Shown here one piece after another: positions 1 to 7,210 of a stretch of DNA of 19,226 bases. The translations under genes were made by a program, and so were the position numbers. Every line of letters starts with the position of its first letter. Position 1 is the stretch's first letter. Location of the stretch: NCBI GenBank assembly GCA_934394665.1, contig CAKRRS010000052.1, positions 1 through 19,226 on the forward strand, given 5' to 3'. The notes below the pieces were generated by a model that was not told where the DNA came from, ran no database searches, and worked only from the letters and a program-made list of their open reading frames with translations. The stretch is from an uncultured Acetatifactor sp. GTDB taxonomy: Bacteria > Bacillota > Clostridia > Lachnospirales > Lachnospiraceae.

Positions 1-5
1 CCTAT

Positions 6-77
6 CAAAATTGGATCTGCCTCTTATGCCTGCAAGCAGTCAAAGAGTCAGCTCTCAATTTTGGCACTGCTTGTGCC
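6..77 (-). terminator. Structured 3' end downstream of the metal transporter
   Basis: Directly after the transporter stop codon (77-79, minus strand) there is a hairpin GGCAC/GTGCC (63-67 with 73-77). It is followed by a larger nested structure: CAAAATTG (6-13) pairs with CAATTTTG (56-63), CTCTT (21-25) with AAGAG (43-47), and CTGC (30-33) with GCAG (36-39). On the minus strand the last arm carries TTTT, so it could terminate transcription, but the U-tract is short and the window ends here. It could instead be an mRNA-stability element or part of a dispersed repeat. Confidence 0.35.
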
Positions 78-1105
78 TACAACCAGTTTATCACAATTCC
101 TGTCAAAACACCAACTACATATAAAATTCCCACGATTTTCAGATTTTCCTTCTTATCCGGATTCACGCGGAACAACACCAGCAGTCCTACTCCCGCGCCC
201 ACCAGCAATCCGGACATCATGGCTCCAAGGCTGATCACACCACTGATATATAATTGCGTTATAGTCACAGATGCTGCGCAGTTCGGGATCAGTCCTACAA
301 TGCCTGCCAGTACCGGTCCGATCACCGGTCTGTTCAGAATCAGGTTCGCTAATGCGTCCTCTCCTAAGAAATGCAAGATCAGATTCAGCACAAATCCAAT
401 TACCATGATGAAAAAGGTAATCTGTAGGGTGTGTTTCACAGCGGACAGAAAAATGCCGTCCTCTTCGCAGTGACAGTGGTCATGCTCACAAAGTTCGTGA
501 ATGTGATCATGTTCTGCGTAATCGTCCTCGTCATGATGACCATTATCGTCATGCGCATGACCGTCTGATTCTGTTGCAGATACCCCCTCGGAAGAAGCTT
601 TCACAGAACCGGCATGCGCTGAATTACCTTCCCGGGAATGTGTTCCTATCGCATTGTGACCATGCGCGGAAGCTGCATGCACATGTGCATGATCATGGTG
701 ATGCACTTTCTGCTCCCGGATCACCAGGTCAATCACAAATCCTGCAATCGCACCGATGACAGCCTTTGCTCCCAGAATCTTCAGGATAAATGCAACCGAA
801 ACTTCATCCGATGAAATCAATAATGGCAGCATCTCATCTGACGTAGACAGGTAAATAGCGATCAGCGTTCCCAGCGTGATCACCCGTCCGGCATACAGAT
901 TAGAGGCTGCGGCGGAGAAACCGCACTGGGGCATGATTCCTGCCACGCCGCCGAAAAACGGTCCCAGCTTGCCTGCCTTACGTACCATCTTTACCGTACT
1001 TTCTCCGGCCTTGTGCTCCAGATATTCCATAGCAAGGTAGGTCAGGAACAAAAACGGCACCAGCTTTACGCTATCGATCAAAGTATCCAAAATGACATCT
1101 AACAT
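77..1105 (-). CDS. ArsP_2-type heavy-metal transporter with His-rich loop
   Basis: A 342-residue polytopic membrane protein resembling the ArsP_2 family (named putative 10TM heavy-metal exporter or putative manganese transporter in databases). It is built from two related halves: PQCGFSAAASNLY (residues 59-71) recurs as PNCAASVTITQLY (274-286), each followed by a Gly-rich helix, so a Pro-x-Cys motif lies in each half. Between the halves, residues 135-213 form a hydrophilic loop with 20 His and 3 Cys plus many Asp/Glu, a likely cytosolic metal-binding segment. The start is ATG; upstream on the minus strand are a consensus promoter and a Fur-like palindrome. It is transcribed alone. The metal and the direction of transport cannot be read from sequence: the family label says export, whereas a Fur-type operator would suit uptake or iron-linked control. 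The family call is confident, the substrate is not. Confidence 0.82.
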   Translation of the reverse strand: MLDVILDTLIDSVKLVPFLFLTYLAMEYLEHKAGESTVKMVRKAGKLGPFFGGVAGIMPQCGFSAAASNLYAGRVITLGTLIAIYLSTSDEMLPLLISSDEVSVAFILKILGAKAVIGAIAGFVIDLVIREQKVHHHDHAHVHAASAHGHNAIGTHSREGNSAHAGSVKASSEGVSATESDGHAHDDNGHHDEDDYAEHDHIHELCEHDHCHCEEDGIFLSAVKHTLQITFFIMVIGFVLNLILHFLGEDALANLILNRPVIGPVLAGIVGLIPNCAASVTITQLYISGVISLGAMMSGLLVGAGVGLLVLFRVNPDKKENLKIVGILYVVGVLTGIVINWL

Positions 1106-1194
1106 GATTCTTACCTTTCCTTATTATCCTTATTAATTATGCATCTGCTTCATCCTGAATCGTTTCATTAAATGAACATATAATCACATATTTA

Positions 1195-1229
1195 TTCTAA
1201 ATGCAAATGCAACTCATTCGCATTTAGAA
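1195..1229. promoter_or_regulatory. Fur-like operator palindrome
   Basis: A 35-bp inverted repeat has 15-bp arms with one mismatch (14 of 15 paired) around a 5-bp centre. The minus-strand core GCGAATGAGTTGCATTTGC matches the classical 19-bp Fur consensus at 11 positions by my alignment, chiefly AATGA and CATT. It starts inside the -10 hexamer (1229-1234) of the transporter promoter, a position where a bound repressor would block transcription. A Fur-family protein is the best guess; Zur or another paralogue is possible. Confidence 0.7.
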
Positions 1230-1256
1230 CTATATCATATTTTTCCGACTTGTCAA
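1229..1256 (-). promoter_or_regulatory. Sigma-A promoter of the metal transporter
   Basis: On the minus strand there is a perfect -35 TTGACA (1251-1256), a 16-bp spacer and -10 TATAGT (1229-1234). The leader is about 115 nt long and carries the operator at its start. Confidence 0.75.
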
Positions 1257-1327
1257 TCTTTTATTTGTAAAATTAATATTCTGATGCGCACAATAATTGC
1301 CATGCTTCAAAAAATTTATGTGTATAC

Positions 1328-1358
1328 AAAAAACAGAGCCTTCACAAAAAGCTCTGTT
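1328..1358 (-). terminator. Rho-independent terminator of the MATE/acetyltransferase operon
   Basis: On the minus strand the stem AACAGAGC/GCTCTGTT (1332-1339 with 1351-1358) has an 11-nt loop and is followed by a run of six T (1328-1333). It lies 25 bp beyond the acetyltransferase stop codon. Confidence 0.85.
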
Positions 1359-1382
1359 CTTCATCCATTCCTTTTGATGATA

Positions 1383-2000
1383 TTAAAATAACTCTTTTTT
1401 ATATTGAATAGAATCCTCCTCCGTGATCTCCCGGATCACGCGGCAGGGATTGCCGACTGCCAGAGAATTAGCGGGAATATCTTTCGTCACGACACTCCCT
1501 GCGCCGATCACGCAGCCCTCGCCGATCGTTACACCACCGGTGATGACGACATTACTTGCGATCCAGCAGTTAGAACCAATCGTGATCGGTTTACCGTATT
1601 CGTCATCATAGAGCGTACCGTCTGCCTTCTCTTTCATGTTGCGTTCCTGCCAGCGGAAGGGGTGCATGGGTGTTGCCAACGTACAGTTGGGACCAAAATA
1701 CACATGATCGCCGATCGTCACCGGGCAGGTATCCAGCACTGTAAAATTAAAATTGGCATAGCATTTCTCACCGAAAGTAGTAAATACACCATAGTCAAAA
1801 TACACCGGTCCCTGCAGATAGGTCCCTTTCCCCTGATTCGGCACCAGTTCCCTGATGATGCTTCTGCGCAGTTCTTCCTCATCTTCAAATACATTATTAT
1901 AATGCTGTGACAGCTTATGTGCTTTCAGACGAAGCTTTGCCAAAGTCTCGTCGCTGCAATCATAGATTTTTCCTGCTAACATTTTTTCCTGTTCTGTCAT
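1383..2000 (-). CDS. maa: Maltose O-acetyltransferase family protein (left-handed beta helix)
   Basis: A 205-residue sugar O-acetyltransferase of the Maa/LacA/NodL family, transferring acetyl from acetyl-CoA to a hydroxyl of a sugar. Residues 1-55 match the helical Mac domain typical of Maa and LacA; residues about 70-190 are hexapeptide repeats forming a left-handed beta helix. The catalytic His is seen in ATPMHP (His113), and the C-terminal signature IGAGSVVTKDIPANSLAVGNP is present in full over residues 165-185. The frame stays open up to 2174, but the longer version would overlap the MATE gene. The ATG at 1998-2000 has AGGAGG 10 nt upstream, and the upstream gene's TAG is embedded in that Shine-Dalgarno, so I place the start there. 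It lies 14 bp downstream of the MATE gene and ends before a clear terminator, so it is the second gene of a two-gene operon. The true acceptor sugar is unknown. Confidence 0.92.
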   Translation of the reverse strand: MTEQEKMLAGKIYDCSDETLAKLRLKAHKLSQHYNNVFEDEEELRRSIIRELVPNQGKGTYLQGPVYFDYGVFTTFGEKCYANFNFTVLDTCPVTIGDHVYFGPNCTLATPMHPFRWQERNMKEKADGTLYDDEYGKPITIGSNCWIASNVVITGGVTIGEGCVIGAGSVVTKDIPANSLAVGNPCRVIREITEEDSIQYKKELF

Positions 2001-2014
2001 CCTTCCGATTCCTC

Positions 2015-3406
2015 CTATCCTCTGACCAGTCCCTTTTTCTTCCATGCACCGCTTCTCCAGCGAAGGATCATCCCGATTGCACGGCAGCATTCGTCCGATG
2101 CCAGTCCGATATAAGCTCCGACCACTGCCATGTGCAGTCGCATACCGAACAGATAGGTTCCGCCGGCTGCGCACAAGAACATGAACACCGCTCCCATGAT
2201 TACCGGGAAGACCGCATCTCCGCTGGTCTTCAGCGCATTTCCGTATACCAGATTTGTTACTCGCCCTATCTCAAGAGCAATATCGATAAACATAAGCTTC
2301 TGTACCAATGCTATCATAGTCGCATCTTTGGTAAAAACAGGCAATAATAGCGGTGCGCACATTGCAAATAAAATTTCCGTTCCTGCCGCCAGTGCCGTTC
2401 CGATCACTGCTGCCTTTCTCGTCTGACGATCACAGGTTTCGTATTCCCCGGCGCCCATGTACCATCCGGTCATAATGGCATTCGCCTGTGCCAGTGCATT
2501 TCCAACGCAGAAAGACAAATTCGTGATCTGCACCGTATAGGAACGCGCCGCCACATTGATTCCATCTGCATCCATCTGATTTAGGAACCGGATCACCAGC
2601 GTCATCGCCACATTGTAAATGATCGACTCCAATGCGGATGGGAATCCGATACGGATGATCTGGCACAGAATATCCCGGCTGTTCCCTCTCTCCGGATACT
2701 TTCGAGCCGGAACCAGGTGTTGTTCAAGCACTACTAACAACATAAGATTCACTACCTTGGAAATCACTGTCGCCGCTGCTACCCCTTGCACTCCCAGCTG
2801 AAATTGAAATAAGAACACCGCATTCAGTATAAAATTCAAAATATTGCCTGTCATTGTTGCGAATAACGGCTGCTTCGTATAGCCGAATGCCCGTAAATAA
2901 CCAGCCATTATGGGAATCAGTGCGTTTAAGATACTTCCTGCGCCTACGATTCTAAGATACTGCTCTGCCGGCTGTCTCAGTGCCGGAGCAATACCGACCA
3001 CATGCAGAACCATCCCGGAACAGGCAAACAAAAATATCGACATTGCGATCCCCAGCACACCATTGAACAATAAGCCGAGATTTCTTGCCTGGCAGGCGAT
3101 TCCCGGACGTCCTGCTCCGATATTCTGTGTCATTACCGCAAGCATCCCCATGGATACTACCGAAAACATAATGATAAACACACCAATGTAAGTATTGGCT
3201 GTGCCGACCGCACCCACAGCCTGGTCTCCCACGGAAGATAACATCAACGTATCCACCATTCCGGATAACATGTAAAAACAAGTCTCCAGACACAACGGAA
3301 CAAATAATTGAAATAATGTCTTCTTCTGTCCTTCCATAAACATATCAGCATCCTTTCCGAAAACGTAACCATAAAATGATCTCAAAGCTGCTGTCAGCTT
3401 GCTCAC
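2015..3406 (-). CDS. MATE family efflux transporter
   Basis: A 463-residue multidrug/toxin extrusion (MATE) antiporter of the inner membrane, normally 12 TM helices exporting organic cations or other small molecules against Na+ or H+. The N-terminal FVPLCLETCFYMLSGMVDTLML segment (residues 35-56) and the repeated G-A-V-G and P-x-x-A-G-Y-L-R-A patterns fit the DinF/NorM-like superfamily. The longest frame starts at a GTG (3404-3406) with no visible Shine-Dalgarno. An in-frame ATG at 3341-3343 (residue 22) has AAAGGA 7 nt upstream and gives 442 residues. Both are possible; residues 1-21 look protein-like (FYGYVFGKDAD), so I kept the longer version. It is first in an operon with the sugar acetyltransferase and is divergent from araC, which probably controls it. 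The substrate is unknown. Confidence 0.92.
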   Translation of the reverse strand: MSKLTAALRSFYGYVFGKDADMFMEGQKKTLFQLFVPLCLETCFYMLSGMVDTLMLSSVGDQAVGAVGTANTYIGVFIIMFSVVSMGMLAVMTQNIGAGRPGIACQARNLGLLFNGVLGIAMSIFLFACSGMVLHVVGIAPALRQPAEQYLRIVGAGSILNALIPIMAGYLRAFGYTKQPLFATMTGNILNFILNAVFLFQFQLGVQGVAAATVISKVVNLMLLVVLEQHLVPARKYPERGNSRDILCQIIRIGFPSALESIIYNVAMTLVIRFLNQMDADGINVAARSYTVQITNLSFCVGNALAQANAIMTGWYMGAGEYETCDRQTRKAAVIGTALAAGTEILFAMCAPLLLPVFTKDATMIALVQKLMFIDIALEIGRVTNLVYGNALKTSGDAVFPVIMGAVFMFLCAAGGTYLFGMRLHMAVVGAYIGLASDECCRAIGMILRWRSGAWKKKGLVRG

Positions 3407-3452
3407 TTCATTTTTTACAGATTACCACTTGTTTAGAGAGAAATCTTGCATT

Positions 3453-3481
3453 ATTGTAACACGAAATTGACTTATTTCCAC
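3453..3481 (-). promoter_or_regulatory. Probable MATE operon promoter
   Basis: On the minus strand a good -10 TACAAT (3453-3458) lies 17 bp from a poor -35 GTGGAA (3476-3481). The weak -35 fits a promoter that needs an activator such as the divergent AraC protein. It overlaps the araC promoter. Confidence 0.45.
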
Positions 3482-3495
3482 CTGTGTAGTATCCT
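3467..3495 (+). promoter_or_regulatory. Probable araC-family gene promoter
   Basis: TTGACT (3467-3472), a 17-bp spacer and TATCCT (3490-3495). A second candidate lies just downstream: TTGCAA (3505-3510), 17 bp, TATCTT (3528-3533). Either would give a leader of about 40-75 nt. Confidence 0.45.
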
Positions 3496-3577
3496 GTAGT
3501 CAAATTGCAATACGAGACACACTATCGTATCTTTGATTCGTTTTACATACTATTTTCTGAAAGGATGAAAGCTTGTC

Positions 3578-4438
3578 ATGTATTTAGAATTGCGTGAAGA
3601 ACGTACCCACGGAACAAGAGATTTTCCTTTTACCTGTTATCACCTGAGCTATATGCCGGAATTATTCCAGGTTCCGGTTCACTGGCATCCGGAAATAGAA
3701 ATTATCTATGTCATGAAAGGACCCTTAAAGGTAGTCATCGAGGGGGAAGAATACGAGGCAGCTCCCGGATCTGTCTATTTCGTGAATCCGGGAGAGCTTC
3801 ACTTTATGGGGGCTTCTGCCGCGGGAGTCGATTATTATACGCTGCTGTTTCCTCCGGAATTTATCTCTTTTCAATCGGACGATGCTCTGGAAACCGACTT
3901 TTTTCTTCCTTTAAGGAATCACGATCTCCTGCTGCGGCATGATTTATCTCACGAAAAAAGCTGTCCCGATATGATTCTTCTCCTAAATGAGATTCTACAT
4001 ACGGAACAGCTTCCTCCCTGTATAGAACAACAATTACAGCTGCGTGTTTTATTGCTTTCATTACTTCAAAAAATTGCGGTCTACGGAACAGTACGGCCTG
4101 AAACTACCAAAAGAAACGATCCCATGCAACGGGAACTTCTGACATTTCTTCAGCAAAACTATGCGGAGCCTCTTCGGCTGGAGGATTTGTCCAAGCAATT
4201 TCACCTGTCCGAAAAATACCTGTCCCGCTATTTTAAGCAACATTTTCACCTGACAGTAACGCAGTATCTGGTACATCTGCGCCTGACCCACGCCTGCCAT
4301 TTATTGGAGACTACAGACCTGCCGGTGACAGAAGTTGCCTTACAATCCGGTTTCTCCAATGTGAGTCACTTTATCCGCAGTTTTCATCGAACTTACCAGA
4401 TGTCACCACTGCAATACCGCAAGGAAAAACCCTACTGA
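3578..4438 (+). CDS. AraC family transcriptional regulator with cupin sensor domain
   Basis: A 286-residue regulator. Residues about 20-100 form a cupin beta-barrel (VPVHWHPEIEIIYV with His35, His37 and Glu41; PGSVYFVNPGELH), the usual ligand-binding module of sugar-responsive AraC proteins. Residues about 180-283 hold the two helix-turn-helix motifs: LRLEDLSKQFHLSEKYLSRYFK and then LPVTEVALQSGFSNVSHFIR (residues 248-267), ending in the family's SPLQYRK. The ATG at 3578 has only a loosely spaced GAAAGG upstream. The gene is divergent from the MATE/acetyltransferase operon with overlapping promoters, so it most likely regulates that operon and itself. Its 3' end overlaps the convergent ROK kinase by 7 bp with no terminator between them. 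The inducer is unknown; a sugar is likely from the domain type. Confidence 0.92.
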   Translation: MYLELREERTHGTRDFPFTCYHLSYMPELFQVPVHWHPEIEIIYVMKGPLKVVIEGEEYEAAPGSVYFVNPGELHFMGASAAGVDYYTLLFPPEFISFQSDDALETDFFLPLRNHDLLLRHDLSHEKSCPDMILLLNEILHTEQLPPCIEQQLQLRVLLLSLLQKIAVYGTVRPETTKRNDPMQRELLTFLQQNYAEPLRLEDLSKQFHLSEKYLSRYFKQHFHLTVTQYLVHLRLTHACHLLETTDLPVTEVALQSGFSNVSHFIRSFHRTYQMSPLQYRKEKPY

Positions 4439-5313
4439 TACAGCGCTCTTCGCGAAAGCTCCAGGCATCCCATGATCCCCTGGTCATCATGGAGGGAGGC
4501 CGGAACAACATAATGCTCCATGTCAGCCAGTTCCTCTGTTGCCACATATCCGTTGATATATTCCGCAAGCTTCCGGCGGATCAACGGGAACAACTGCTCC
4601 TGATGCATCACACCGCCCCCCAAGATGATCATCTCCGGCGATAGTGTCATAACATAGCCGGTCAGCGCCTGCGCGATGTAATCTGCTTCCAGATCCCACA
4701 CCTCCGGACAGTCTGCCAGTACGTCAGCTTTCCTGCCCCAACGCTCTTCGATCGCCGGTCCGGCTGCCAGTCCTTCCAGGCAATTTTTATGGTAAGGGCA
4801 TTTCCCGGCATAGGTATCCGTGTCACGTTTTGTGATCAGGACATGTCCCGCCTCCGGATGCAGCATACCGTGAAGCAATTCGCCGTTGATATAAATGCCT
4901 CCGCCGACACCGGTTCCTATGGTCAGATAGATCACACATTTTTTACCTTTTGCCTGCCCGAAAGTCACCTCTCCCAGCACAGAGCCGTTTACATCCGTGT
5001 CAAATCCTACCGGGCAATGCAATGCTTCCTGCATCTGTCCGAGAATATTACAATTCCGCCATGCCAGCTTCGGTGTCGTCGTGATGTAGCCGTATTTTTC
5101 AGATTCCCGATCTAATTCAACCGGTCCGAAACAGGCGATTCCCAACGCATCGATCTCCTTGTCCCGGAAATAGTCGATCATCTTCGGAATCGTCTCTTCC
5201 GGCGTGGTCGTAGGAATGGAAATCTGTTCGTAGATTTCACCGTTCTCATTGCCGATCGCACAGACCATTTTCGTGCCGCCGGCTTCCAATGCACCCAGAC
5301 GCAATTTAGCCAT
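4432..5313 (-). CDS. ROK family sugar kinase (fructokinase type)
   Basis: A 293-residue cytosolic ATP-dependent hexose kinase resembling Bacillus YdhR/GmuE fructokinases. The phosphate loop LEAGGTK (residues 9-15) opens the protein. Asp107 in DTDVNG is the expected catalytic base and GTGVGGGI (133-140) the second nucleotide loop. A structural zinc site is complete: His157 (HPEAGH), Cys172, His175 and Cys178 (GKCPYHKNC), the spacing used by fructokinase-type ROK enzymes. There is no DNA-binding domain, so it is a kinase, not a ROK repressor. GGGAGG lies 8 nt before the ATG. A promoter (5354-5382) overlaps the stop codon of the upstream gene, so it can be expressed independently, though read-through from the PadR operon is possible. 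No sugar transporter lies beside it. Fructose is the likely substrate; mannose or another hexose cannot be excluded. Confidence 0.92.
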   Translation of the reverse strand: MAKLRLGALEAGGTKMVCAIGNENGEIYEQISIPTTTPEETIPKMIDYFRDKEIDALGIACFGPVELDRESEKYGYITTTPKLAWRNCNILGQMQEALHCPVGFDTDVNGSVLGEVTFGQAKGKKCVIYLTIGTGVGGGIYINGELLHGMLHPEAGHVLITKRDTDTYAGKCPYHKNCLEGLAAGPAIEERWGRKADVLADCPEVWDLEADYIAQALTGYVMTLSPEMIILGGGVMHQEQLFPLIRRKLAEYINGYVATEELADMEHYVVPASLHDDQGIMGCLELSRRALYQ

Positions 5314-5353
5314 ACTGTAATCCTCCCGATATTATTATGCTAATGGTGTAGTC

Positions 5354-5382
5354 AGTATAGCATATCATCTGCTGTGTGTTAA
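5354..5382 (-). promoter_or_regulatory. Promoter of the ROK kinase gene
   Basis: On the minus strand TTAACA (5377-5382), a 17-bp spacer and TATACT (5354-5359). The -35 overlaps the TAA stop codon of the upstream gene (5379-5381). No terminator is visible between the two genes. Confidence 0.65.
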
Positions 5383-6797
5383 TTACTTTCTGCTCCGGTA
5401 AATATTTTTCCTTCCATCTCTTCCATCATGACATTGCTGTTGCGGAACACGCACAGGATGATTCCCACCATCACAGAATTCACCAGGCAGTTTCCCAATC
5501 CGTAAGCCAGAAAAGGAATGGATACCGTGTAGTAAATGCCGAATCCGAAGTTCACCAACACATCCACTGCAATACGCAGGAGAATGCTCATGCTGCATAC
5601 GCTTCCCAAAAGCAGTGCGGCGCGGTTGCTCTGGTGCAGGGAAATATGCAGAGCATAGCAGGCAAATACCACCAGTGCCAGTAATACAAGGATTCCCACT
5701 GCGATTCCCAGATAGCGGAAAATGCTGTGGATCATATAAACGGTAAGGCTGTCCTGCGCCAGCACCTCCGGCATAGCTTCCCCGTTTCCTCCGAACAGGG
5801 AAAAAGCATGCAGATCCGTAAGAAGCGAACTGCGAATATAATCCACTCCCGTAGTTGCTTTTCCGGTAAGTGCTGCGAAAAAGCTTTGCATGCGCGCTAT
5901 GAGGTAGTCGTCTCTATAGCTGCCCACACCAACAACGGACTTCAGCCACAGACTGACACCAAACAATATCCCTGCAAAAACCGGCAGTGATGCAAGCCCA
6001 TACAATACCCTTTTACTGCCCTTCAGAAATCCTCTTCCGACTGCCAGATACAATATGGCCGTAGTCAGGATCATGCTCTCCAACATTCCCGGAGTACAAT
6101 TCGTATAAATCCCCAACAGACAAATCACACCAAACGTTATTCCGTGCAGCAGTAAAATCAGTTTCCAGCCCCATGTGCGCAGGCGGTACAGCAGGCAGGT
6201 ATACAACACTGGATACAGAATCCACAGAAAATACAAATTCTGATACGCTGCCTGATAACCGGCATGGTCAAGCAGGTTCCGGGAGGTCGGGAGGATCGTC
6301 CCCCCGCGAAGCATTCCTACTAAGAATCCTGCCGCTACGAAACACCCCAGCAGCACGTAGACCCATTTTACCAGTTTCATATAGTTTCCATATAACAGGA
6401 ACAAAATCACACCGATTCCTATAGCATTATAGAGTAACGTATTCCTAAGATAATCCGCAGTCCACTCTTCCCCTGTCACTTCCGGGAACAGAAGACTCTG
6501 CATAAAGATTCCAAATATCGTCAGCGCTGCGGTGATTCCGAACAAAAGAATCGGGAACTGCGGCCTGTGGATACGGTTCAGTTCCTGTCCTGTCTGCACC
6601 GGATCTCCCATCTGGCGCACCGCTTCCGCGGCGGCTGCCTGCGGTGCCATGCCCTCTCTCAGATAATCCGCTGTCTGCTCTTCAATATGATTGCCGATTT
6701 CTTTACGGATCGCCGCTCTTGCATGGGAATTCTCGATCTGCTCCCCGAGAGCATCCAAATATTCTTGTACTCCTTGATTTTTCTCTTTTCTGTTCAT
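5379..6797 (-). CDS. Permease-prefix (HAAS-like) domain fused to FtsW/RodA-like (SEDS) membrane protein
   Basis: A 472-residue membrane protein. Residues about 5-75 are a soluble helical domain (EYLDALGEQI, RKEIGNHIEEQ, AVRQMGDPVQTGQEL) of the HAAS/permease-prefix type often found next to PadR regulators. Residues about 80-455 hold roughly 9-10 hydrophobic helices. The C-terminal half resembles the SEDS glycosyltransferases FtsW, RodA and SpoVE: IARMQSFF, then MPEVLAQDSLTVYMIHSIFRYLG, which lines up with the LPE-x-x-x-D-F-I-F-A-x-I-x-E-E-x-G extracytoplasmic loop and keeps the acidic residue as Asp349, then a GIYYTVSIPFLAYGLGN segment like the IPFISYGG helix. The frame opens at a GTG (6812), but the ATG at 6795-6797 has GAGGT 8 nt upstream and is preferred. 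It lies 33 bp downstream of padR in one operon. It is strongly divergent from housekeeping SEDS proteins and no penicillin-binding-protein partner lies nearby, so enzyme activity is uncertain. Confidence 0.8.
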   Translation of the reverse strand: MNRKEKNQGVQEYLDALGEQIENSHARAAIRKEIGNHIEEQTADYLREGMAPQAAAAEAVRQMGDPVQTGQELNRIHRPQFPILLFGITAALTIFGIFMQSLLFPEVTGEEWTADYLRNTLLYNAIGIGVILFLLYGNYMKLVKWVYVLLGCFVAAGFLVGMLRGGTILPTSRNLLDHAGYQAAYQNLYFLWILYPVLYTCLLYRLRTWGWKLILLLHGITFGVICLLGIYTNCTPGMLESMILTTAILYLAVGRGFLKGSKRVLYGLASLPVFAGILFGVSLWLKSVVGVGSYRDDYLIARMQSFFAALTGKATTGVDYIRSSLLTDLHAFSLFGGNGEAMPEVLAQDSLTVYMIHSIFRYLGIAVGILVLLALVVFACYALHISLHQSNRAALLLGSVCSMSILLRIAVDVLVNFGFGIYYTVSIPFLAYGLGNCLVNSVMVGIILCVFRNSNVMMEEMEGKIFTGAESN

Positions 6798-6830
6798 ATC
6801 CCTATACCTCACAATATTCCACAGTTTTCA

Positions 6831-7163
6831 TCATATCCCCTGGAAACTCAGCACACCGGACACAGCCGTCTGATACTCCTGCCACTCTTTCTTTTTCTCT
6901 TCCGCATGCTTTTTCCCCGTGGGGGTCAGGCGGTAATATTTTCTCGTTTTCCCGGAAGAATTGTCCTCGTATGATACCACATCTCCCTTGCTCTCCAGGG
7001 AATGCAGCAGGGGATACAGCGTTCCCGCCTTGAGTTCAAAGACGTTATTGGACTTCGCCCGCAGCGCCTCGATCATCTCATACCCATACATATCCCCCGT
7101 CTCCAACAGACGTAAGATCATCATTGCCATACTTCCCTGTACCAGATTCTTGTCAATTGCCAT
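6831..7163 (-). CDS. PadR family transcriptional repressor
   Basis: A 110-residue winged-helix regulator of the short PadR class. Residues 5-75 carry the family core (GSMAMMILRLLETGDMYGYEM, then KAGTLYPLLHSLESKGDV), followed by the wing YEDNSSGKTRKYYRLTPTG and a short C-terminal helix for dimerisation. AAGGAGG lies 9 nt before the ATG. It heads an operon with the HAAS/SEDS-like protein. This PadR plus prefix-domain membrane protein pairing is common in Bacillota, where PadR usually represses its own operon. The promoter carries a perfect-armed palindrome and a direct repeat that are good operator candidates. The inducer is unknown. Confidence 0.93.
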   Translation of the reverse strand: MAIDKNLVQGSMAMMILRLLETGDMYGYEMIEALRAKSNNVFELKAGTLYPLLHSLESKGDVVSYEDNSSGKTRKYYRLTPTGKKHAEEKKKEWQEYQTAVSGVLSFQGI

Positions 7164-7210
7164 AAGTTTGCTCCTCCTTCTTATTGTAACGATTCCGGAA
7201 ACCGGTCTAT

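Noticed and set aside
1404..1910. 168-codon plus-strand open frame
   Set aside because: Antisense to the acetyltransferase hexapeptide repeats; no start signal and no recognisable domain.
2001..2174. Longer 263-residue start for the acetyltransferase
   Set aside because: It would overlap the 3' end of the MATE gene by 160 bp and adds an Arg/Gly-rich stretch foreign to the family. The ATG at 1998-2000 has a well-placed AGGAGG.
4432..5313. ROK transcriptional repressor (NagC/XylR type)
   Set aside because: There is no N-terminal helix-turn-helix; the protein begins directly at the phosphate-binding loop, so it is a kinase.
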